The notes below the pieces were generated by a model. It had not been told where the DNA came from and did no database searches. It saw nothing but the letters and a program-made list of their open reading frames with translations. From assembly GCA_020057805.1 (NCBI GenBank), contig JAGVFD010000189.1:1-12300 (forward strand): a stretch of DNA of 12,300 bases. The letters are read 5' to 3'. This document shows positions 7,322 to 12,300 of the stretch, in pieces. The stretch is from Sideroxydans sp. Its GTDB lineage: Bacteria > Pseudomonadota > Gammaproteobacteria > Burkholderiales > Gallionellaceae. Position 1 is the stretch's first letter; every line of letters starts with the position of its first letter. A program made the position numbers and the translations under genes.

Positions 7322-7771
7322 ATGAAGAAAGTTGATGTCAAAGTTCTCGACCCACGCTTGCACGATCAACCGCCCGCTTACGCCACCCCAGGCTCTGCCG
7401 GCATTGATTTACGCGCCTGCATTGAAACTAGCATGACGATTCAGCCGGGGCAATGCGAGCTCGTTCCCAGCGGCATCGCGCTACATCTGAACGACCCCCA
7501 TTACGCCGCAATGATTCTGCCGCGCTCTGGCCTCGGCCATAAACACGGCATCGTGTTGGGCAATTTAGTGGGCTTGATTGACTCAGACTACCAAGGGCAG
7601 ATTTTTATTTCCATCTGGAATCGCGGACATCACCCCTTCGCCTTGATGCCGATGGAGCGCATCGCGCAACTGGTGATTGTTCCGGTGGCACAAGTGCAGT
7701 TCAACATTGTGGAAGACTTCCCTGCCAGCCAGCGCGGTAGCAGCGGATTTGGTAGCACAGGCAAGCACTAG
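7322..7771 (+). CDS. dut: Deoxyuridine 5'-triphosphate nucleotidohydrolase (dUTPase)
   Basis: Dut hydrolyses dUTP to dUMP and pyrophosphate, keeping uracil out of DNA and feeding dTMP synthesis. The 149-residue protein has all five motifs of the homotrimeric family: motif [11 protein letters not shown] (23-32), motif [12 protein letters not shown] (67-76), motif [14 protein letters not shown] (84-94) with the water-activating Asp87, motif [12 protein letters not shown], and the glycine-rich C-terminal motif [11 protein letters not shown], which closes over the substrate. A purine-rich AAAGGA site lies 7 bp before the ATG, inside the end of coaBC, and only one base separates the two genes, so they are cotranscribed. 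The pairing coaBC-dut is common in proteobacteria. A strong terminator follows 17 bp after the stop. Confidence 0.98.
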   Translation: MKKVDVKVLDPRLHDQPPAYATPGSAGIDLRACIETSMTIQPGQCELVPSGIALHLNDPHYAAMILPRSGLGHKHGIVLGNLVGLIDSDYQGQIFISIWNRGHHPFALMPMERIAQLVIVPVAQVQFNIVEDFPASQRGSSGFGSTGKH

Positions 7772-7788
7772 CCCGTATTGCTTATGCC

Positions 7789-7825
7789 CAACAAAAAGCC
7801 CAACACAAGGTTGGGCTTTTTGTTG
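7789..7825. terminator. Bidirectional intrinsic terminator between convergent genes
   Basis: A perfect 16-bp stem (7789-7804 and 7810-7825) encloses a 5-base loop, ACAAG. The core GCCCAAC/GTTGGGC is followed by TTTTT on either strand because the A/T tract is part of the palindrome. It lies between dut (plus) and the PEGA lipoprotein gene (minus) and can end transcripts from both sides. Confidence 0.93.
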
Positions 7826-7841
7826 CGACTGCATGCCTAGC

Positions 7842-8780
7842 TTAACGATGCAGCGACATCTCCAGCTCGGTATTTTCATCCTTACGCACCGACACTTTCT
7901 CAATCGCGTTTTGATGTTTGTCGAGCTTTACGACTACCTCATGTACCCCTACAACAATCTCGGCTTTCAACGGGGTTAATCCGAAATACACCCCATCCAC
8001 ATATACCTTGGCGCGCACTGGGTTTGAGTTCACCACGAGTGTGCCATTTTCAATGATCGGTGCACTACTTGGCGCCACAGTGGCACTACCCGCAGAATTT
8101 GAAAATACAGTAACGCCTTGTACGGGCTTAATACCCACTGCCATGTTGAATAATTCAGGACGGGTCGCCATCAATACGGACAAAATGGACTCGGCTGTTT
8201 TGCTTGATACTAATCCTAGACGTCCTCGCACCAACTCGGCCACATCTTTTTTGCCATTGCCCGAGGTGCCTGCAAATCGCTCATACTTTTCCACCACCAC
8301 CCCAGACCAAATCACCTTGCCAGTAGCCGCTTCGGTCAAGGTAGATTCAATCGCGATATCTATCGTATCGCGGCTTTTAATATCCACACGCAATGCCTTC
8401 ACGATGCCACTTAACTGGAATTGCGCGCCCGTAGTATCGGTGGCTTGCACTTGTATCCCCACATCGCTCAAGCGTTTCGTCATGGACGCGGCAACCACCT
8501 CGCTCACATTTTGATCGGAAAAAATATCTTTGCCCGTCAAACCAACGATGCGAGCAGACGAATTGCCCAGCCGACGCGGACTATCCACCTCACGTGCATC
8601 TACATAGCCTGCTACTCGAATGCTGATAGCGTATTTTCCTTGACGCGCATTAGCACTAGGCTTGCTCTCTTCACGCACCTGCACTTCATTGCCCGGCTCG
8701 GCAACAGACCCCATTAGGGCGCAACCTGCTGTCAGCACAGGCAACACAAGCAGCATCGCCAGTACGCGGAGATTTAACAT
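7842..8780 (-). CDS. Lipoprotein with C-terminal PEGA domain
   Basis: This is a 312-residue exported protein. The signal MLNLRVLAMLLVLPVLTAGC has a lipobox LTAGC with lipidated Cys20. A mixed alpha/beta region of about residues 48-200 (YAISIRVAGYVDARE... to SVLMATRPELFNMA) resembles YajG-type outer-membrane lipoproteins, though only loosely. A Ser/Ala-rich linker leads to a PEGA-like domain at about 246-310, shown by GTLVVNSNPVRAKVYVDG and the YFGLTPLKAEI and VGVHEVVVK stretches. PEGA domains are surface beta-sandwich modules of uncertain binding role. The start is well supported: AAGGA lies 6 bp upstream on the minus strand. The gene is downstream of the CBS gene on the same strand, with an inverted repeat between. 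Function unknown. Confidence 0.85.
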   Translation of the reverse strand: MLNLRVLAMLLVLPVLTAGCALMGSVAEPGNEVQVREESKPSANARQGKYAISIRVAGYVDAREVDSPRRLGNSSARIVGLTGKDIFSDQNVSEVVAASMTKRLSDVGIQVQATDTTGAQFQLSGIVKALRVDIKSRDTIDIAIESTLTEAATGKVIWSGVVVEKYERFAGTSGNGKKDVAELVRGRLGLVSSKTAESILSVLMATRPELFNMAVGIKPVQGVTVFSNSAGSATVAPSSAPIIENGTLVVNSNPVRAKVYVDGVYFGLTPLKAEIVVGVHEVVVKLDKHQNAIEKVSVRKDENTELEMSLHR

Positions 8781-8811
8781 GAGAGTTCCTTAAGGAGAGT
8801 CATTCGCGGGA

Positions 8812-8840
8812 TGGAAATGCAAAACTCATTTGCATTTCCA
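8812..8840. repeat. Perfect 12-bp inverted repeat between CBS and PEGA genes
   Basis: TGGAAATGCAAA (8812-8823) pairs fully with TTTGCATTTCCA (8829-8840) around a 5-base loop. It lies 19 bp after the CBS gene stop on the minus strand. There is no T-run after it on either strand, so it is not a standard intrinsic terminator; it could stabilise the 3' end of the upstream message, act as a weak stop, or be a protein-binding site. Confidence 0.7.
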
Positions 8841-8859
8841 CCTCACTAACGTGTTGAAA

Positions 8860-9456
8860 TTAGCCGCGAGCGATTGCCGCTTCAATTTCAGAGAGGGTAC
8901 GCGCCAATTCAAAACCTTGAACTTGAGCGCCCAATTGGCGTGCAATTTGCGTAATAGAAAACAGACCGCATACGGTTTGACGACCCTCGACGGATTCAGA
9001 AACCACCAAAGCATGCTGACGATTCGATTTTTTCAAACTCGCCACAACGTCGCCCACTTTTGCGCTTTTAATATCTTGGATGTTCAACACTTCCAACTCA
9101 CGTTGAGTGGACATCACATCACGCACCATGATGTCGGCATGGGTGCCGCCCATGTTTTGCAGGAAGCGCATGGGCTTTTCACCCAATACATCGCTCGCGG
9201 TAATCAAACCTGCGATTTGTTCGCTGTCGTCTAACACCAACAACATACGCACGCCGTACTTAATCATCTTGGCATTAGCTTTATCCATCGACGTCTTGGC
9301 ACGTACGCTAACCACTGAAATTTTGGTTAAGTCAGTCATCACATCCAACGCGCTACTGCTCAGCTTTACGCGCTCTGGCAGGGTTTGGAACGGACGCACA
9401 AATGAAGCGCCTGTTTTAAGTGGAGTGGATGATAAAGGGGTGTAATTCGTATGCAT
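8860..9456 (-). CDS. CBS-domain pair protein
   Basis: This is a 198-residue soluble protein with no signal peptide or membrane segment. After an N-terminal tail of about 38 residues come two CBS motifs forming one Bateman module. The first, about residues 39-100, includes VMTDLTKISVVSVRAKTSMD and the GVRMLLVLDDSEQIAGLITA region ending in SDVLG. The second, about 108-185, runs from IMVRDVMSTQ to HALVVSESVEGRQTVCGLFS, ending in ITQIARQLG. Such modules usually bind adenine nucleotides and regulate a partner; with no fused effector the partner is unknown. The start is strongly supported by AGGAGG at 9461-9466, 4 bp upstream of the ATG. It begins 41 bp after the rppH stop and could be cotranscribed with it. 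Confidence 0.9.
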   Translation of the reverse strand: MHTNYTPLSSTPLKTGASFVRPFQTLPERVKLSSSALDVMTDLTKISVVSVRAKTSMDKANAKMIKYGVRMLLVLDDSEQIAGLITASDVLGEKPMRFLQNMGGTHADIMVRDVMSTQRELEVLNIQDIKSAKVGDVVASLKKSNRQHALVVSESVEGRQTVCGLFSITQIARQLGAQVQGFELARTLSEIEAAIARG

Positions 9457-9497
9457 GTTTCCTCCTGTTGATAATCTATTTTTTACACGACAGCAAT

Positions 9498-9995
9498 TTA
9501 AGGGCTTGGCGGCAGATGCTTAACGGCGGGCATATAACGCACTAACTCATTTAAGGCCAAACGATAGACTTCGCGTTTGAATTCGATGACTCCGTCTAAC
9601 TCAATCCAATACTCGTTCCAACGCCACGCATCAAATTCGGGATGTTCACATGCACGCAAGCACACATCCGTATCACGTCCTACTAAACGCAACAAAAACC
9701 AAATCTGCTTTTGGCCTTTGTAATGTGAGCGTGACTCTTTCTTTCCCCAACTTTGCGGCACATCGTAACGCATCCAATCACGGGTACGTCCCAATATCTG
9801 GACGTGTTCAGCAAGCAGCCCTGTTTCCTCATGCAACTCACGGTACATCGCTTGCTCCGGCGTTTCGCCGTGCTGAATGCCGCCCTGCGGAAATTGCCAT
9901 GCATCCTGACGGATGCGTTTGCCCCAAAATACTTGATTTTTTGCGTTCGTCAGAATAATGCCGACATTTGGGCGATAACCTTCGCGGTCTATCAT
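9498..9995 (-). CDS. rppH: RNA 5'-pyrophosphohydrolase (Nudix)
   Basis: RppH removes pyrophosphate from the 5' triphosphate end of transcripts, opening them to RNase E decay. The 165-residue protein begins [15 protein letters not shown] as in E. coli RppH. It carries a complete Nudix box at 38-60, from [20 protein letters not shown] to TGL, with the metal-binding Glu53, Glu56 and Glu57 in the REL-EE core. WQFPQGG just before it and the later [15 protein letters not shown] and EFDAWRW stretches also match RppH. It is shorter at the C-terminus than the E. coli protein (about 176 residues) but ends naturally. It is divergent from proS, a neighbour arrangement seen in many beta- and gammaproteobacteria. 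Confidence 0.97.
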   Translation of the reverse strand: MIDREGYRPNVGIILTNAKNQVFWGKRIRQDAWQFPQGGIQHGETPEQAMYRELHEETGLLAEHVQILGRTRDWMRYDVPQSWGKKESRSHYKGQKQIWFLLRLVGRDTDVCLRACEHPEFDAWRWNEYWIELDGVIEFKREVYRLALNELVRYMPAVKHLPPSP

Positions 9996-9998
9996 ATT

Positions 9999-10025
9999 CG
10001 CCCCACACTGTTATTCAATGGGGCG
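9999..10025. repeat. Small inverted repeat in the rppH-proS divergent region
   Basis: CGCCCCA (9999-10005) pairs with TGGGGCG (10019-10025) across 13 bases, starting 4 bp upstream of the rppH ATG. In an rppH transcript starting further upstream, the hairpin would cover the ribosome site and might lower translation. Only 7 bp, so chance is possible. Confidence 0.35.
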
Positions 10026-10076
10026 GATTGTTCCACATTTCGCCCTCACTGGAAAGACGAACACGCCTCCTTACAG

Positions 10077-10082
10077 TAGAAT
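10077..10082 (+). promoter_or_regulatory. Candidate -10 box for proS
   Basis: TAGAAT followed by CGCGCCC lies 28 bp before the proS ATG at 10111 and has the usual form of a -10 hexamer and start region. No clear -35 is found 16-18 bp upstream. Sequence match only. Confidence 0.35.
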
Positions 10083-10110
10083 CGCGCCCTTCTTTTAGCC
10101 CGAATGAGTA

Positions 10111-11826
10111 ATGAACATGCGCGTTTCACAATTTTTCCTGTCCACTGTTAAAGAAGCTCCCTCCGAAGCCGAACTGCCCAGTCATCGTCTGATGTTACGT
10201 GCTGGCTACATCCGCAAACTTGCCAGCGGTCTCTACACGTGGATGCCCATGGGGTTACGCGTACTGCGCAAAGTGGAAGCGGTGGTGCGTGAAGAAATGA
10301 ACAAGAGCGGCGGTATTGAGCTGCTCATGCCTGCGGTACAGCCCGCCGAACTGTGGCAAGAGACGGGGCGCTGGGAAGTGTTTGGCCCGCAGATGCTCAA
10401 AATTAAAGATCGCCACAACGTGCAATTCTGCTTTGGACCTACGCATGAAGAAGTGATTACCGACATTGCTCGCCGCGAAATTAAAAGTTATCGCCAGCTC
10501 CCTTTGAATTTTTACCAGATTCAAACCAAGTTCCGCGACGAAGTGCGCCCCCGTTTCGGCGTGATGCGCGCACGCGAATTTTTGATGAAGGATGCGTATT
10601 CTTTCCACGCCAATTTTGAAAGTTTGGAGCAAACCTACCGCGTGATGTACGCCACTTACAGCCGTATCTTTACCCGTCTGGGCTTGGAATTTCGCGCCGT
10701 AGCCGCAGACACAGGTGCGATTGGCGGCAGCGGTTCACATGAATTTCACGTGCTGGCCGATTCGGGCGAAGATGCACTAGCGTACTGTCCCAGTTCCGAC
10801 TTCGCCGCCAACGTCGAGTTGGCCGAAGCTTTCGCCCCCACCACGCCACGTGCCGCGCCCAGCGAGACGATGCGCAATGTGGACACGCCCAAACAAATCA
10901 CCTGCGAAGACGTCACTGCCTTGCTCGGCTTGCCCTTGCAACGTTCAGTCAAACTCATCGCACTCATGGCGAACGAGAAGCTGAATATCGTGCTGCTACG
11001 CGGCGATCACTCGCTCAATGAAGTGAAAGTGAGCAAGCTGGAAGGGCTGAATGATTTCCGTTTCGCACGTGAAGATGAAATTCGCGCCTTCTTCAATTGC
11101 CCGCCTGGATTCCTCGGTGCAGTCGGCATTGACCGCACGCAAGTACGCGTGATTGCGGACCGTAGCGTGGCCGCCATGAGTGATTTTGTAATGGGCGCAA
11201 ACATTGCCAAATTCCACACCGCAGGCATCAACTGGGGTCGCGACCTAGCCGAACCCGATGTAATTGCCGATGTGCGTAACGTAGTCACAGGCGATGCTTC
11301 TCCTGACGGGAAGGGCACATTAGAAATTTGCCGGGGCATTGAAGTCGGCCATATCTTCCAATTGCGCACCAAGTATTCCGAAGCACTGAATGCCACTTTT
11401 CTGGATGAGACGGGCAAAGCGCAGGTAATCGAAATGGGTTGCTACGGCATCGGTGTGTCACGCATTGTGGCGGCAGCTATTGAGCAAAATTTTGACGATC
11501 GTGGCATCTGCTTCCCTGCCGCGCTCGCCCCTTTCCAAGTCGCCATTGCGCCGATTGGCATTAAAAAAAGTGAAGCCGTGCGCAACGCGGCGGAACAGCT
11601 GTATGCCGAGCTGACTGCCGCTGGCATCGAGGTTTTGCTGGACGATCGCGACGAGCGCCCTGGCGTGATGTTTGCCGATTTGGAACTCATCGGCATCCCG
11701 CATCGCATCGTGATTGGCGACCGTAGCTTGAAAGAAGGCAAAGTGGAATATCAAGGTCGCAAGGATGCCGAAGCGCAATCCATTGACTTGCAAGATGTAA
11801 TCAAGCTCGTACAATCAAAGCTATGA
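10111..11826 (+). CDS. proS: Prolyl-tRNA synthetase, bacterial type with editing domain
   Basis: ProRS charges tRNA-Pro with proline in the cytoplasm. At 571 residues it equals the length of the E. coli enzyme and follows it throughout: N-terminal [40 protein letters not shown], the [10 protein letters not shown] loop, class II motif 2 [17 protein letters not shown] (141-157), and motif 3 [17 protein letters not shown] (about 443-459). Between motifs 2 and 3 lies the inserted domain (about 225-405) that deacylates Ala-tRNA-Pro, with [20 protein letters not shown] and [20 protein letters not shown]. The C-terminal anticodon-binding domain has [21 protein letters not shown] second ATG at 10117 gives exactly the E. 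coli N-terminus and may be the true start. The stop overlaps the ATG of the transglycosylase gene. Confidence 0.97.
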   Translation: MNMRVSQFFLSTVKEAPSEAELPSHRLMLRAGYIRKLASGLYTWMPMGLRVLRKVEAVVREEMNKSGGIELLMPAVQPAELWQETGRWEVFGPQMLKIKDRHNVQFCFGPTHEEVITDIARREIKSYRQLPLNFYQIQTKFRDEVRPRFGVMRAREFLMKDAYSFHANFESLEQTYRVMYATYSRIFTRLGLEFRAVAADTGAIGGSGSHEFHVLADSGEDALAYCPSSDFAANVELAEAFAPTTPRAAPSETMRNVDTPKQITCEDVTALLGLPLQRSVKLIALMANEKLNIVLLRGDHSLNEVKVSKLEGLNDFRFAREDEIRAFFNCPPGFLGAVGIDRTQVRVIADRSVAAMSDFVMGANIAKFHTAGINWGRDLAEPDVIADVRNVVTGDASPDGKGTLEICRGIEVGHIFQLRTKYSEALNATFLDETGKAQVIEMGCYGIGVSRIVAAAIEQNFDDRGICFPAALAPFQVAIAPIGIKKSEAVRNAAEQLYAELTAAGIEVLLDDRDERPGVMFADLELIGIPHRIVIGDRSLKEGKVEYQGRKDAEAQSIDLQDVIKLVQSKL

Positions 11827-12300
11827 AAAAGACAGGATTAAGGATTGAGGAGCTAGGATTGAGCAAAAACCGCTCGGCCTTTCTCTCGCGCCTCGTTCTT
11901 AAATCCTCATTCCTAAATCCTCTTCGCTCAACCCTAATACTGTGCTTATGTTTCGCAACTTCAGCTCATGCTGGTGCGCAGCGCGAGGAAGCTTTATCCG
12001 CCAGCGTGCAAGCGGTAATGCAGCGCGCTGTGTCTGACCAAGCCACGCCCAAACTTGCCTTCTCTTCGCAACAAGAAGCGCAAATTTGGCTAGATGAAAT
12101 GTCACTACGCCTCGCCAAGAAAATTCCCGATGCGGCATACCGCTTCGATTTATTAAGTACTGTGCATTACGAAGCAACGCGCGCGGGGCTAGACCCGCAC
12201 ATGGTGCTGGGATTAATTGAAGTGGAAAGTGGTTTTAGAAAATATGCCGTGTCCAAAGTGGGGGCGCGCGGCTTTATGCAGGTGATGCCATTCTGGAAAA
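11823..12300 (+). CDS. Lytic transglycosylase (SLT/GH23 type), partial
   Basis: The gene is open to the window edge, giving 159 residues and lacking the C-terminus. Such enzymes cleave the MurNAc-GlcNAc bond of peptidoglycan with 1,6-anhydro product formation in the periplasm. The catalytic domain begins near residue 120 with [20 protein letters not shown]; Glu135 in VESGF is the expected catalytic acid, and [12 protein letters not shown] follows as in SLT domains. A hydrophobic core [15 protein letters not shown], with a likely cleavage after Ala50, marks secretion. The first possible ATG (11823) overlaps the proS stop by 4 bp but gives a long n-region made of repeat DNA. A TTG at 11859, with GAGGAG 6 bp upstream, would give a more normal signal peptide. 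Probably cotranscribed with proS. Confidence 0.87.
   Translation, partial: MKKTGLRIEELGLSKNRSAFLSRLVLKSSFLNPLRSTLILCLCFATSAHAGAQREEALSASVQAVMQRAVSDQATPKLAFSSQQEAQIWLDEMSLRLAKKIPDAAYRFDLLSTVHYEATRAGLDPHMVLGLIEVESGFRKYAVSKVGARGFMQVMPFWK
11834..11921. repeat. Imperfect inverted repeat spanning the transglycosylase 5' end
   Basis: The 30-bp left arm (11834-11863) carries three AGGATT copies. The right arm (11892-11921, AATCCT/ATTCCT units) is its inverted copy, with about 23 of 30 positions matching. The centre is 28 bp. It starts just after the proS stop and lies inside the reading frame that leads into the transglycosylase signal peptide. It looks like a decayed interspersed palindrome; the family is not identified. 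Confidence 0.55.

Noticed and set aside
7918..8514. 198-codon plus-strand open frame
   Set aside because: Opposite strand of the PEGA lipoprotein gene, which has a lipobox and good Shine-Dalgarno; the plus frame is Thr/Ser-rich with no domain.
11899..12177. 92-codon minus-strand open frame at the right end
   Set aside because: Antisense to the transglycosylase signal peptide and catalytic domain; no supporting feature.
1..12300. CRISPR array, defence island, prophage, rRNA or tRNA genes
   Set aside because: No regularly spaced direct repeats, phage or nuclease-type genes, or tRNA/rRNA-like sequence were recognised; gene content is housekeeping and envelope.

Overview
The window is ordinary, densely packed bacterial chromosome. 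Gene content and gene similarity point to a betaproteobacterium, most likely of the Nitrosomonadales/Gallionellaceae/Methylophilaceae kind. This is inferred from the E. coli-like but divergent MutM, CoaBC, Dut, RppH and ProRS and from betaproteobacterial-style interspersed palindromes; no rRNA or other marker fixes the taxon. All large genes look intact apart from the two cut by the window edges.

Layout: (1) 1-1515, minus strand: the N-terminal 505 residues of a TPR lipoprotein, running off the left edge. (2) 1592-5192, plus strand: a tight run of four genes with touching or overlapping ends. It comprises an ABC ATPase, its six-helix permease and a GldG-like auxiliary protein (a GldA/GldF/GldG-type exporter), followed by the DNA repair glycosylase mutM. 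A 76-bp divergent promoter region separates (1) and (2). (3) 5247-5398: a 152-bp palindromic element with terminal inverted repeats and a possible ATAA target duplication, between mutM and a DUF4126 membrane protein gene. (4) 6064-7771, plus strand: coaBC (CoA synthesis) then dut (dUTPase), ended by a perfect 16-bp-stem terminator that can serve both strands. (5) 7842-9995, minus strand: a lipoprotein with a C-terminal PEGA domain, a CBS-pair protein and the RNA pyrophosphohydrolase rppH. (6) 10111-12300, plus strand: proS and, overlapping its stop codon, a secreted lytic transglycosylase cut by the right edge.

Functions are mostly housekeeping: repair and nucleotide-pool hygiene (mutM, dut), cofactor synthesis (coaBC), translation (proS), mRNA decay (rppH), and envelope proteins (TPR lipoprotein, ABC exporter, PEGA lipoprotein, transglycosylase). 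I see no defence system, prophage, CRISPR array, RNA gene or full insertion sequence. The most unusual material is repeat DNA: the palindromic element at 5247-5398, a hairpin repeat translated in frame inside coaBC, and a third degenerate inverted repeat that forms the 5' end of the transglycosylase gene. The exporter trio is the least understood functional unit.
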